Assembly (NCBI GenBank): GCA_026184435.1
Contig: CP046447.1
DNA length: 64,000 nt
From: JAADFF01 sp013153035
GTDB lineage: Bacteria; Coprothermobacterota; Coprothermobacteria; Coprothermobacterales; JAADFF01
Direction: 5' to 3' (one strand)
The stretch's first letter is position 1, and each line of letters starts with the position of its first letter. Made by a program: the position numbers and the translations under genes. Below are positions 1 through 8,666 of this stretch, piece by piece. The notes under the pieces are model-generated. The model saw only the letters and a list, made by a program, of their open reading frames with translations, did not search any database and was not told the origin of the DNA.

Positions 1-2
1 TA

Positions 3-1265
3 TCCCGTGAAAATTTGCCATCTGCTGTGAAGATACTTAAAGAAAAGTGGATACTATTCTTGCCTATTATTGGTATAGTCTACATGCTTTTGAAAAACTA
101 TACACCAACATTTACGGCCGCATGGGGTATTGTTATAGGTGTTGTGGCTATATACCTTGTGAAAGAGGAAAGAAAGTATATGAAGGCTATATTTGGGATT
201 CTTATGGTGCTTGTTCTTGCCTCAATTTATATTTATGGTTTTCCTCAAGTTGAGGGTAAGGTGCACCTCTTTGGTATGGTGATACAGCGTACGACTTTAA
301 CAAAGTGGCTCAATATCTTTGGTTTCTTTACCATATTTATTGCCCCTCTGCTATCGTCTGCACCTACTAAAGAATTTAAGAGACTTCTTGATACGCTGGC
401 TGGTGGTGCCAAGAGTGCTGTTGGTGTTGCCATGGCATGTGCCGGTGCAGGTATTGTTATAGGTTCTGTTACACTAACAGGTCTTGGTGGTAAGCTGACG
501 ACTTCTCTTATAAATATTGCATCTTCTTGGGCTGCAGGTCTTCATAGTATAATGCCATTTATTTCGCAGGATGGTATGAAACTATTCCTAACGATGTTCT
601 TCACCATGATTGCATCTATTATTCTTGGTATGGGACTACCTACTACAGCTAAATATGTTGTGCTTGCAACAATGGCTGTGCCCGCTATGGTTAATCTGGG
701 TGTTTTTCCATTGGCAGCTCATCTCTTTGTTCTGTACTTTGGCGTTATTGCAGACCTTACCCCACCTGTGGCACTTGCCGCATATGCCGGTGCAGGTATA
801 GCAGGAGCTGATCCAAACAAGACAGGGTGGACGGCTGTGAAGCTGGCTCTTGCCGGTTTTATCTTGCCATTTATGTTTGCATATAATCCGTATCTGCTCT
901 TTATTGACCCTGACAAGACGACTATGAGTGTAGGTGGCAAGCTTATTCCATATTCTCAGTATCTCCAGCAACTGCGAGGAGGGACTAAGTTCTTTGCTGT
1001 GAAGATAGGAGAGATTACATTCCTTGCCGATCCTATTAAGATACTCCAAGTGTTTATCACAGGTCTTCTTGGTGCTTATGCACTGGGTCTTGCTGCTGAG
1101 GGATACGAGTCTGACTATCTGAAATGGTGGGAAAGAACACTGTTTGTTATTGCGGCATTTCTTATGATAGATCCAACATTTATTACTGATATTGTTGGTA
1201 TTACACTCCTTGCCGTGACCCTGTTTATACACAAAGCACGTGTTAAGAGGTTGAAAGCAGCATAA
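3..1265 (+). CDS. TRAP transporter fused permease, 3' part
   Basis: Membrane permease of a tripartite ATP-independent periplasmic (TRAP) transporter of the fused DctQ-DctM type, which uses an ion gradient to import organic acids delivered by a binding protein. The frame is open to the left edge, so the N-terminus and probably the binding-protein gene lie outside the window. The visible part has about ten hydrophobic helices. The segment with GMGLPTTAKY, then LYFGVIADLTPPVALAAYA, then AGADPNKTGWTA is the family's characteristic DctM core. The C-terminal stretch after residue 300 is more variable. A strong hairpin terminator follows immediately. The substrate cannot be told from the sequence. 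Confidence 0.93.
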   Translation, partial: SRENLPSAVKILKEKWILFLPIIGIVYMLLKNYTPTFTAAWGIVIGVVAIYLVKEERKYMKAIFGILMVLVLASIYIYGFPQVEGKVHLFGMVIQRTTLTKWLNIFGFFTIFIAPLLSSAPTKEFKRLLDTLAGGAKSAVGVAMACAGAGIVIGSVTLTGLGGKLTTSLINIASSWAAGLHSIMPFISQDGMKLFLTMFFTMIASIILGMGLPTTAKYVVLATMAVPAMVNLGVFPLAAHLFVLYFGVIADLTPPVALAAYAGAGIAGADPNKTGWTAVKLALAGFILPFMFAYNPYLLFIDPDKTTMSVGGKLIPYSQYLQQLRGGTKFFAVKIGEITFLADPIKILQVFITGLLGAYALGLAAEGYESDYLKWWERTLFVIAAFLMIDPTFITDIVGITLLAVTLFIHKARVKRLKAA

Positions 1266-1271
1266 AATGAT

Positions 1272-1300
1272 AAAGGGGGCTTACTAAGCCCCCTTTGCTT
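1272..1300 (+). terminator. Rho-independent terminator after the TRAP permease
   Basis: An 11-bp perfect stem (AAAGGGGGCTT at 1272-1282 with AAGCCCCCTTT at 1286-1296) with a 3-nt loop sits 6 nt after the TRAP stop codon. The tail has only a few T residues. Confidence 0.85.
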
Positions 1301-1309
1301 ATATGGAAA

Positions 1310-1328
1310 TGATAAACGCTGTTTACAA
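1310..1328. promoter_or_regulatory. Degenerate copy of a palindromic operator
   Basis: The right arm TGTTTACAA (1320-1328) is identical to that of the perfect palindrome at 2227-2245; the left arm matches at 6 of 9 positions. In both places the element sits directly before a Shine-Dalgarno, here that of the gene starting at 1342. A shared repressor is inferred; no regulator gene is adjacent. Confidence 0.4.
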
Positions 1329-1341
1329 GGGGGAGATGAAT

Positions 1342-1881
1342 ATGGTTATTAAGGACCTTATGAGGCAAAAGGATTTTCGCACTAAGATGCTTTTCTGGTT
1401 CGGATTGTGGGGTAGTGTGCCTATGCTGGCTTCTTCCATAGAAAGTGCAATTAAAGAAGAGAGAAGACCCTCTGTTTTTATGAGACTAATTGGCCTAAAG
1501 CTCATGTTTTTAGGAGTTTTACTCAATGCCATTAGTGGTAAGACACTAAAAAAGTATGGACATTTTGATGTTTCTGAGGGAATCAGTGCTCCGGATAGAG
1601 TGGTAGATAAAGGTATATATTCGTGTATGAGACATCCAGCCCAGTTTGGTTCAGGATTGATGGGATTGGGTATTGGTATGCTTACAGGAAAGCTTGCGGG
1701 GCTAATTTCAGGTATGCTTGCCTTTATGATGTCTCTAATCTTTATGCTTAATGTTGAAGAGCCTGAGACGATGAAAAGATTTCCAGACTATTGTGAGAAA
1801 ATGGCAGGCAAGCCAGCCTTTACACTGAGACCTAGCTGTTTACTCAAAGGCATCATTGCATTGTTTGGTAAAAATCACTAG
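1342..1881 (+). CDS. Isoprenylcysteine carboxyl methyltransferase-like membrane protein
   Basis: A 179-residue protein of the ICMT/PEMT-like membrane methyltransferase family. Visible marks are the YSCMRHPAQFGSG motif, matching the family's Y-x-x-x-RHP-x-x-x-G cofactor-binding segment, two hydrophobic helices after it, and the later NVEEPETMKRFPDYCEKM, matching the E-E-x(n)-FG/P-x-x-Y signature. The ATG at 1342 is chosen because GGGGGAG lies 6-7 nt before it; upstream in-frame ATGs at 1303 and 1336 lack a spaced ribosome site. It converges on a small membrane gene whose control region carries the same operator. The substrate is unknown: bacterial members methylate diverse lipids or thiols. 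Confidence 0.75.
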   Translation: MVIKDLMRQKDFRTKMLFWFGLWGSVPMLASSIESAIKEERRPSVFMRLIGLKLMFLGVLLNAISGKTLKKYGHFDVSEGISAPDRVVDKGIYSCMRHPAQFGSGLMGLGIGMLTGKLAGLISGMLAFMMSLIFMLNVEEPETMKRFPDYCEKMAGKPAFTLRPSCLLKGIIALFGKNH

Positions 1882-1882
1882 A

Positions 1883-1908
1883 TAAGGGGCGGGGTGCACC
1901 GCCCCTTA
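1883..1908. terminator. Hairpin between convergent genes
   Basis: A 10-bp GC-rich stem (TAAGGGGCGG with CCGCCCCTTA) and 6-nt loop lies between two convergent stop codons. T tracts are weak on both sides, so bidirectional termination is likely but not certain. Confidence 0.55.
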
Positions 1909-1912
1909 GCGA

Positions 1913-2212
1913 TTAGGATATATCTGCTCCGGCAAGTACTGCCCATATCCACACGATAAAGAATGGAACTCTGAGAAAGTCCCAGAAAAACCAACCGATA
2001 AAGAATATATATGCTATGAGGGTTAGTGCTATATGGAGATATGGTGGTTTTCCTCCCTCTGTGTATCTCATCCACCCGGTTGGTAGTGGAAGCCAGTCGA
2101 AAAAGGCGCCAATCAATGCAATCCATGGATTATTAAGGTAAAAGCCTATGACAAACAAAGTTCCTGCCACAGCCACACATAGCAGCGTCAATCTTTTCTT
2201 TGTTATATTCAT
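1913..2212 (-). CDS. Small three-helix membrane protein, unknown
   Basis: A 99-residue protein with three hydrophobic segments (about residues 8-27, 29-44 and 60-90) and an aromatic loop containing WLPLPTGWMRY. I recognise no family. The ATG at 2212 is chosen over the longer frame because GGAGGG precedes it by about 7 nt. A perfect 19-bp palindrome lies immediately upstream of that ribosome site and probably controls expression. It converges on the ICMT-like gene, which has a related element in the same position, so the two may be co-regulated. Confidence 0.7.
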   Translation of the reverse strand: MNITKKRLTLLCVAVAGTLFVIGFYLNNPWIALIGAFFDWLPLPTGWMRYTEGGKPPYLHIALTLIAYIFFIGWFFWDFLRVPFFIVWIWAVLAGADIS

Positions 2213-2226
2213 ACTCAATCCCTCCT

Positions 2227-2245
2227 TTGTAAACATTGTTTACAA
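2227..2245. promoter_or_regulatory. Perfect 19-bp palindromic operator
   Basis: TTGTAAACATTGTTTACAA has 9-bp perfect arms around a single central T. It abuts the GGAGGG ribosome site of the 1913-2212 gene. It also fits TGTNAN7TNACA, the published GlnR/TnrA consensus, but the related copies do not keep that pattern fully, so no regulator is assigned. Confidence 0.6.
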
Positions 2246-2280
2246 TATAATGATAGCACACAAGGTATGGATAGGATGAC

Positions 2281-3216
2281 TTATAAGTCTGATAGTTTCT
2301 CAATGAGAGTATCAGTTTCTACAGGCATTAGCGGATTATAGTTTCCTGTGCGAGAATCTATGTAATCTGACACAAACAATATTTGTTCCAGTATACTTTC
2401 AGGTTCTCTTTTGGCTCCCCAAGACTTTAGGCCATGGTGTGTTTCTATGAATCCTTTTAAGGTTTGAATAATGACATCGAGCTTATCTGAGTCTTGGTAT
2501 TGAGAAGATAAGAAATCGTGTATTTTATCCATGATATCTAAGCCTATGTCGATATGCTCCTTTATTTTTATTGTTGTTGGTCTTATTGTCAATATATGAC
2601 CTTTTTTGATGGGAGTGAAGGCCATAAGCTTGCCTATATCGTGGATTAAGCCACCAGCAACGAGCATTTCTAATGGAAGTCCGGAGATACCTTTATGTTT
2701 GCCAAGGGTGTGTGCGGTAGATGCTACTCCTATGCTATGTATAAAATTGCCTCCAATATAGGCATGGTGGTATGTGCGAGCCGATGGCACTGTATGGTAG
2801 CGGACTCTTAAGTGTCTTGCCTCATCCCATACAGGACAGTCTATGGAAATTTCTTTATACAGCACCTGTTTCAGTATGCACAGTAATGTATCATCAGTTA
2901 TAAGGCCAAGTATGTTGTCTATAGAAGAATGATGTTGGCGAAAGGCACTAAGCGTTGTTTTCATATCTGTAATGAGGGAAAAATCTTTGCTTGTAATAAA
3001 TGTCTTACCTGCCATCTCTTCGATGCCATCGATATGTTGTAATGAGACAGATATATAGTCATCAACCTGAATTTCGGGGATATGACCTATGAGTTTTGCC
3101 GATAGGTTCCACTTAATGACGATAGTGTATATATTCTTTTCTATAGAGAGGACCCTACCTGATATCAGGTAGGGTCCGTCATGTTTTATATCTTCTATAG
3201 ACTGGATAATTCTCAT
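2281..3216 (-). CDS. YhaM-like HD-domain phosphohydrolase / exoribonuclease
   Basis: A 311-residue protein resembling the YhaM 3'-5' exoribonuclease family: an N-terminal OB-fold-like region (about 12-90) followed by an HD domain (about 150-290). The HD ligands are seen in GGLIHDIGK, with flanking conserved HSIGVAS, KEHIDIG and ETHHGLKSWG segments. The ATG at 3216 shares ATGA with the stop of the upstream surface-protein gene, suggesting coupled translation; a longer TTG-initiated frame is less likely. Family members degrade RNA or DNA using manganese. It is the last gene of a minus-strand operon that begins near 8508. A metal-dependent nucleotide phosphohydrolase of another HD subfamily remains possible. 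Confidence 0.72.
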   Translation of the reverse strand: MRIIQSIEDIKHDGPYLISGRVLSIEKNIYTIVIKWNLSAKLIGHIPEIQVDDYISVSLQHIDGIEEMAGKTFITSKDFSLITDMKTTLSAFRQHHSSIDNILGLITDDTLLCILKQVLYKEISIDCPVWDEARHLRVRYHTVPSARTYHHAYIGGNFIHSIGVASTAHTLGKHKGISGLPLEMLVAGGLIHDIGKLMAFTPIKKGHILTIRPTTIKIKEHIDIGLDIMDKIHDFLSSQYQDSDKLDVIIQTLKGFIETHHGLKSWGAKREPESILEQILFVSDYIDSRTGNYNPLMPVETDTLIEKLSDL

Positions 3217-5606
3217 GGTATAAAGAATATGCCTATTCCTCTGGTTCGTGGGTCCCAAGTAACTTTGGCACCAAGTATTTCAGAGAGAAATCTTACAGGT
3301 ACGAATGTGCGGCTATCAACAATAACAGGTTCTCCCATATCTTGACCGTTATAGTTATGAAGGTTGATAAGCTTGGTTTCACCATTTTCTGTTATAGACA
3401 CCGTTGCAGAACCGATATACAATGTTTTCTTTTTACCCTCTACATCTACGGTGACCTTATCCCTGACTTTCATGTTCATGACTATTTGTAGGTTGTCCTT
3501 TGTTAATATGACATCTCTTGTGTCAGGATTCCAGCCTATTTTATAACCCAGCGCGTTGCCTACGAATCGGATAGGAACAATGGTACGGTTAAAGCGTGGA
3601 TCAATAAATGGAGAAACATCCATATTGCTCATTTTGCCATTGGCAAAATATAGTGTTTTTCCTACCCATAGTTTTACTATTGCACCTCTACGCACAATAA
3701 GTGTTTCAGATTTGGGTGAACAGGATACACCGTCGCACAGCCTTGCATAGATTTCATATTTCTTTATCTCGTCTGTGAAGAACATATATGTGTATCTGCC
3801 CGGTTTAGGAGCAGGTTGTTTCTTGGTAAGAAGGCCGTCTTGATACCAGTATATCGTGCCCGTTGCACTGACTTCTACAGTAACTTGTATAGAATCCTGG
3901 AATATCTTAATGTCTGTATGTGGGTCTGGAGATACTATGTGAGGAGCTGGTATTTTACCGGGTACTATGAAAGTTATTGTTGAGGTTAGACCCGATGCGT
4001 CGTGTGCTTCTATTGTTAGAGTAGATCCAATGGTAATGTATGACTGTGGTATATCGACGGTAAACACCTGAGTAATATCTTCCATGTGTATAGGATAGTA
4101 GAGACCTATAGGATAGATCGTTAACATATCGGTGTCTTTGTCATAGTCGGTAACTTCAATATCTAGTGCTAATTTTCCATCGTGCCAGTATGCATCCTTT
4201 ATATTAAGAATTGGTGCCCATACAAACGTTACAGTAGCTGTTTTCCATACGCTGAAGTTGTTACCACCAATGGCATTGACAGCAATGGTGTATGTGCCAT
4301 CTTGACTTGGTGTGAAGGTTTGCGGTGCTGTACCAAGAAATTTATTTCCCACATATATATATACGACAGATGCAGTATCTACACTTGGGGCTATATCTAT
4401 ACTAGGATCTTCGGTCTTTGTAGGGGTACCTATGTCATATATGTGTGGCATTGCTCCAGTGGCTGTAAATGTGGCGGAGTATGTATCTCCACTGGGAATT
4501 TTTATGGATATAGTATGTATGATTTTATCTGTTATAAGCTGTGTTTGTATAGAAAGTACTGTACTTCCTTTGGGTAAAGGCGCTATGTCTTGTATATGTA
4601 TATTGTCTGTTAGTAATGTGGCCGATGGGATCTCCATGTTACTTGTAATCGTTAATGTTGCTCGACCGCTAGTTATGAGTTTGGGGAATACAAGTGATAT
4701 TTGCGGTTTTTCTGCCACATAAACGGTAATGCTATCGCTGGCTGTATAACTTCCGGTTGTGGCGAGAAGAGATATCGTATGATAGCCGGTGGCTGTGAAG
4801 GATGTTGTGGCAGATATAGTGCCTCCGGTAGTTGTTCCTGTTTTTATGAGCTTATTATCAACCATTAATACGTATGATGCAACTGATGAGGTGAAGATTT
4901 CAGCTTGTATGGGTACTGTGCCAAGGGTCAGGGTTTGCCCATCTTGGGGATATGTAATGTGTGCTATAACAAGTTTTCTGTAGATAACTATAGATGTGGA
5001 TGTTTCACTATATCCATCAGATACATATGCTGAAATAAGATTTTTACCTACATATAAGGGTATAGGGATATTTGCAACATTAGTAGTATTGATGGTGCCA
5101 CTATATGCAATATTTCCGTTGTTGGTGATTTTTAGTGAAAGGGTTGAAGTATCTTTATCACTAGCTGTTAAGGATAAAGTAATAGCTGTGGCTGTTGTGG
5201 CTGTATTGTTTGCAGGATATAGTATTTTGACAACAGGTGGATTGTTCACTATGTTTACCGTGATTTGTGCTACATCGTAATTGCTGTCTTCGTCAAGCAC
5301 AGTAAGGGCAATAATGTGGGAACCGGGGGTATTAATTTTTATGTATTTGGTAAAAGTGCCTGTGCTTGTTTTTCCAGACTCCAAAAGCTTTTTATCTATT
5401 GATAAAAAGTATGTAAGAGTGCTACTGTCTGCATCAGTAATATTTGCTGTAAGGGTTATTGTACTGTTTATGGCAAACGTTTCCCCTTCCTGTGGAGATG
5501 TGATTTCTATATGAGGTTTAGATGAAGCGTATATTGGGGCCAGAATGATTGATGAAAGCAACATAGCAATAACAACTATGGCATACAGCCATCTATAATT
5601 TTTCAT
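3213..5606 (-). CDS. Secreted Ig-like repeat protein with C-terminal stalk (copper amine oxidase N-terminal) domain
   Basis: A 797-residue exported protein. An N-terminal signal peptide (about 1-28, hydrophobic run ending IYASS) is followed by several Ig-like or cadherin-like beta-sandwich repeats, recognisable by recurring openings such as ITSPQEGETF, ILYPANNT and ITYPQDGQTL. The last 150 residues form a copper amine oxidase N-terminal-like stalk domain, with the paired VPIRFVGNALGYKIGWNPD and VPVRFLSEILGAKVTWDPR motifs. Such domains are typical of surface proteins of anaerobic Firmicutes. AGGAGGGG precedes the ATG. It lies between NikR and the YhaM-like gene in one operon. A cell-surface adhesion or structural role is inferred. 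Confidence 0.85.
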   Translation of the reverse strand: MKNYRWLYAIVVIAMLLSSIILAPIYASSKPHIEITSPQEGETFAINSTITLTANITDADSSTLTYFLSIDKKLLESGKTSTGTFTKYIKINTPGSHIIALTVLDEDSNYDVAQITVNIVNNPPVVKILYPANNTATTATAITLSLTASDKDTSTLSLKITNNGNIAYSGTINTTNVANIPIPLYVGKNLISAYVSDGYSETSTSIVIYRKLVIAHITYPQDGQTLTLGTVPIQAEIFTSSVASYVLMVDNKLIKTGTTTGGTISATTSFTATGYHTISLLATTGSYTASDSITVYVAEKPQISLVFPKLITSGRATLTITSNMEIPSATLLTDNIHIQDIAPLPKGSTVLSIQTQLITDKIIHTISIKIPSGDTYSATFTATGAMPHIYDIGTPTKTEDPSIDIAPSVDTASVVYIYVGNKFLGTAPQTFTPSQDGTYTIAVNAIGGNNFSVWKTATVTFVWAPILNIKDAYWHDGKLALDIEVTDYDKDTDMLTIYPIGLYYPIHMEDITQVFTVDIPQSYITIGSTLTIEAHDASGLTSTITFIVPGKIPAPHIVSPDPHTDIKIFQDSIQVTVEVSATGTIYWYQDGLLTKKQPAPKPGRYTYMFFTDEIKKYEIYARLCDGVSCSPKSETLIVRRGAIVKLWVGKTLYFANGKMSNMDVSPFIDPRFNRTIVPIRFVGNALGYKIGWNPDTRDVILTKDNLQIVMNMKVRDKVTVDVEGKKKTLYIGSATVSITENGETKLINLHNYNGQDMGEPVIVDSRTFVPVRFLSEILGAKVTWDPRTRGIGIFFIP

Positions 5607-5617
5607 TTTTACCCCTC

Positions 5618-6013
5618 CTATTTAAGCGGTATAATCATAAATTTGCTGAGTTGTATATCTCTTATACCACCGAGTTTTATGGCAAAATCGCGTATTTCCT
5701 TAGCTTTACCCCTGAGGACAATGATTTCGACACATTGCGTCTCCGTTGCATGTATGTGTGTGGAGAATAGAGTAAGACATGTTTTTTCGTGCCCTATCTT
5801 GTTGAGTCTTTCTACAACAAGATCATTATCGTGATCGTAGGCTATAGTTAGAACTCCTATAGCGTCTTCACTGTCACCTACCTCAAGCTCAGCCTTTTTC
5901 TCTCTGGCAAGGTCTCTAATAAGCTCAGAGCGAGATGCGTAGCCGTACTCTTTTACAAGGCTGTCTATGAATGCTCCAATTTCATCGTCTACAGATACTG
6001 TAAATCTCACCAT
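5618..6013 (-). CDS. nikR: NikR-type nickel-responsive regulator
   Basis: A 131-residue ribbon-helix-helix regulator with a C-terminal ACT-like nickel-sensing domain. The N-terminal 45 residues (RFTVSVDDEIGAFIDSLV, SRSELIRDLAR) form the DNA-binding domain. The four nickel ligands of E. coli NikR (H76, H87, H89, C95) map with exact spacing to H75, H86, H88 and C94 here, in GHEK and THIHATETQC. NikR normally represses nickel uptake genes when nickel is replete. No nickel transporter is visible here; it sits 4 nt after a membrane-protein gene and just before the surface-protein gene, which makes the neighbouring CxxC membrane proteins candidate targets. Confidence 0.92.
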   Translation of the reverse strand: MVRFTVSVDDEIGAFIDSLVKEYGYASRSELIRDLAREKKAELEVGDSEDAIGVLTIAYDHDNDLVVERLNKIGHEKTCLTLFSTHIHATETQCVEIIVLRGKAKEIRDFAIKLGGIRDIQLSKFMIIPLK

Positions 6014-6017
6014 ACCT

Positions 6018-7265
6018 CTATTCTACACCTACCTTTTTATAGCCTCCTTCTTCTGGTGGCCTAAAGGCATATTCTATATTTGTTATAACACGAGCAGTTG
6101 TATCAAGTAAAAATGCCACAGTGAAAAGCTTGATTATTAAGCCTGTTGTTATAAGGAAAAATGGACTGACAGATACCATGATACTGGTAGCCTTTGGATC
6201 GTATACGGATATTATCAGAAGTACAAACAGCATTACAATACTGCTGTGATCTACATAAACATTGAACATGATGACACTGGTATATCTTCTGACAAAATAT
6301 TCGTATATAGGACCGACTTGGGCTAGGATGCTAATACCTGTTAGGATGCCAATAATGGCAAGGAATGTATTGCCTGTGATATGCTTTACGACAAGGGATA
6401 TGATAAGTATGGCAATAGAGAGGATGGTGGATATTCCCAGTGCTTTATGAACTTTTAGTAGGTCTATACCCATCCATACCCAAGTTAGCAGGTATAGAAT
6501 GCTAAGGACAATGTATCCATAAAACTTTATCTGTATTAGTATGGGATGGTGTGTAAATGATGCCACACCGTCTATAAGAATCACAGCAATAAAGCTCCAC
6601 AATATAAGCTTTTGGATATTCAGGATATTAAGTAGACGACCTAAAAACCATATAGCGCCTTCTTCTGTCATCTGTTCCTCTATACCTATAAGCATTGCAT
6701 ATGCCAGCTCTGAGGCTCCTTGAACGGCAAGATAGACTCCCTCAAATGCTATGGCGAGAAAAATGGTAAATAGCCAAACGGTGATATCGTCTGTGAAAAG
6801 CACTCCTGCCAATGAAAGGGGCATAAATATCTGGATGTGGCCCAGTAGGCGACCGACATCTTTATTTCTTGCCACTATCCACCATATAAATAGTATGAGA
6901 TATATGCCCAATACGATTTTTTTATAGCTATGCATAGAGGGATAGAGATAATATACACCAGATAAGATCCATATAAGGCCGGCAGGTAGATAGTCTTGAC
7001 TCTTTTCTAAGAACCATAGGGCAATAAGGATAATGCCAAACACTATAAGTGCAATGCTGCTTTGTTTTAATAGATGGGGACATTGTAGACAATCAATACC
7101 GGATAAGTTGTCTCCCATGCCTTGTCTGTAATAATAGCCTAATGTTGAAAATATCTTGCTGGCCCAGTAGGCCATTACCAGACCTATTAGATATCTTGTT
7201 ATAGCTAGTATTGTGAAGAGAGTTTTGCCTCTTTTGCTGATAGTCTTTTCATCAACATCATACAT
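6018..7265 (-). CDS. Polytopic membrane protein with CxxC loop, paralogue of the next gene upstream
   Basis: A 415-residue protein with about ten transmembrane helices. It is clearly paralogous to the product of 7309-8508: both share an early loop with a CxxC pair (here DCLQCPHLL), then DYLPAGLIW, LFIWWIVARNKDVGRLLG, HIQIFMPLSLAG and FEGVYLAVQGASELA. I recognise no named family. The CxxC loop follows the first helix and may bind metal or form a disulfide. The gene is second in a minus-strand operon followed by NikR. A transport or sensor role linked to nickel is only an inference from location. Confidence 0.75.
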   Translation of the reverse strand: MYDVDEKTISKRGKTLFTILAITRYLIGLVMAYWASKIFSTLGYYYRQGMGDNLSGIDCLQCPHLLKQSSIALIVFGIILIALWFLEKSQDYLPAGLIWILSGVYYLYPSMHSYKKIVLGIYLILFIWWIVARNKDVGRLLGHIQIFMPLSLAGVLFTDDITVWLFTIFLAIAFEGVYLAVQGASELAYAMLIGIEEQMTEEGAIWFLGRLLNILNIQKLILWSFIAVILIDGVASFTHHPILIQIKFYGYIVLSILYLLTWVWMGIDLLKVHKALGISTILSIAILIISLVVKHITGNTFLAIIGILTGISILAQVGPIYEYFVRRYTSVIMFNVYVDHSSIVMLFVLLIISVYDPKATSIMVSVSPFFLITTGLIIKLFTVAFLLDTTARVITNIEYAFRPPEEGGYKKVGVE

Positions 7266-7308
7266 AACTTTCGCCCCTTTCTATGGTTTGGCTTTCCATG
7301 AATTTTTC

Positions 7309-8508
7309 TCACATATTGTAATCTATTTTCCCCTCGTGTTTGAATCGGTATTGGATGTTTTCGATGAATTTAGAAGCACTTTGAACCAGTATGGCTATCA
7401 CTAACATCTTTACAAGTAGGGGAATGGCGACAAAGAACATGTGTTCAAAGGTAAAGAGATAGGAAAAGATCAGTTGCCATGGGAGAATGCCACCGATGAC
7501 AATATATAGAAGTATAAAACTCATGGTGGTATCGAAATATTTGTCAAATTCCATTACGCCAATATAACTGCGGAATATGTTTTCTACAATAGCCGAGATG
7601 TACGATACAAGACCAAATGTTGTTATGGCTCCTATGAGGCCGATATATGACTCGTGGTAAATACCTGCTACTACAAGGAAAGTTGTTGTTATGAGAGTGG
7701 CAATGATAAGCATATGTCCGCTGCTGCGATGAATGTGTCTTAGTACTATACCCATTGCTATCCATGTAATACCGTATATGATAAACAGCATGATGCGTAG
7801 GCTATTCCATATATGGGATAATTGTGGTAGGAAGGGTTCTGCCAGTGTGATAAAGAGGTATCCCCATAGCATATATATTTGTAGACCAACGATCCTCTTC
7901 ATGGTTGGGAGCACATTCAATACATCTTGTTCTGATGGTGACGTTTTATCATTGCCTGTAACTAACCATGCTATTTCTGATGTGCCCTGAATCATGAGGA
8001 ATACACCTTCTAAGAAGATGGCGAAGAATATAGAAAATAGCCATACAAGTTTGTTATCTGTTAGCGCAGGGCCGAAAAGGGCAACAGGCATAAATATCTG
8101 TAGTGTACCCAGTTGCCTGCCTACTTGTCTTTGGCGTTCTACTACCCACCATACAAATAACACTATAAATACAAAGGCTAACTTACCCCTTGATAGATGT
8201 ATATGTCCTCCCATTTGTAGACCCGCAGTGGCCCATATGATACCAGCAGGGATATAATCACTTGTCTTATCTATGAGATATAGAAGTATTAATAAAACTC
8301 CCATGATAGCCAGCGCTGTGCTACTGTAAAATAACACTTTATGACACCATAGGCAGTTTTCCCAGATAAATTCGATATCTCCTTTAATACTTATGAGATA
8401 ACTCATTGTTTTAAAGAGGACACTTGCCATAATAATCATTGATAATCCTAAGAGATATTTCAGGGACGATGTAATTAAGAATAGTATCGGTTTGTTTTTA
8501 TTGTCCAT
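7309..8508 (-). CDS. Polytopic membrane protein with CxxC loop, first gene of the operon
   Basis: A 399-residue protein with about ten predicted helices and an N-terminal loop holding NCLWCHKVL. The segments DYIPAGIIW, LFVWWVVERQRQVGRQLG, TLQIFMPVALFG and LEGVFLMIQGTSEIA align with the paralogue at 6018-7265, so the pair arose by tandem duplication. AAGGGGG precedes the ATG. It is divergent from the MmpL operon, across 158 bases. Function unknown. Confidence 0.75.
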   Translation of the reverse strand: MDNKNKPILFLITSSLKYLLGLSMIIMASVLFKTMSYLISIKGDIEFIWENCLWCHKVLFYSSTALAIMGVLLILLYLIDKTSDYIPAGIIWATAGLQMGGHIHLSRGKLAFVFIVLFVWWVVERQRQVGRQLGTLQIFMPVALFGPALTDNKLVWLFSIFFAIFLEGVFLMIQGTSEIAWLVTGNDKTSPSEQDVLNVLPTMKRIVGLQIYMLWGYLFITLAEPFLPQLSHIWNSLRIMLFIIYGITWIAMGIVLRHIHRSSGHMLIIATLITTTFLVVAGIYHESYIGLIGAITTFGLVSYISAIVENIFRSYIGVMEFDKYFDTTMSFILLYIVIGGILPWQLIFSYLFTFEHMFFVAIPLLVKMLVIAILVQSASKFIENIQYRFKHEGKIDYNM

Positions 8509-8591
8509 TGCTTATTCCCCCTTAATTTTCATTATCAGAATATTATAAACTATGAACCATTTCCATACTTCATACTTCATACGATGATCCC

Positions 8592-8620
8592 TTGACAAAC
8601 CAACTGGTTGGTAGTATGAT
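8592..8620 (+). promoter_or_regulatory. Promoter of the MmpL operon
   Basis: A textbook sigma-70 promoter: TTGACA at 8592-8597, exactly 17 nt, then TATGAT at 8615-8620. The spacer is filled by operator 1. Confidence 0.9.
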
Positions 8621-8652
8621 ATGTATTAGGTATAAATACCAACTGGTCGGTA
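8599..8652. promoter_or_regulatory. Two TetR-type operators over the MmpL promoter
   Basis: ACCAACTGGTTGGTA (8599-8613) lies between the -35 and -10 boxes, and ACCAACTGGTCGGTA (8638-8652) lies just after the expected transcription start. Both have ACCnA...TnGGT inverted arms, as seen in operators of TetR-family repressors. The start-to-start distance is 39 bp. Binding at either site should block transcription. No tetR gene is in the window. Confidence 0.8.
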
Positions 8653-8666
8653 AGGAGGTGTAAAGA

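Noticed and set aside
2227..2245. Rex operator
   Set aside because: Rex sites have TTGTGAA/TTGTTAA arms with a 4-nt spacer; this 19-bp palindrome has different arms and spacing.
4182..4722. Plus-strand frames opposite the stalk-domain protein
   Set aside because: Shadows of the surface-protein gene, whose domains and signal peptide are clear.
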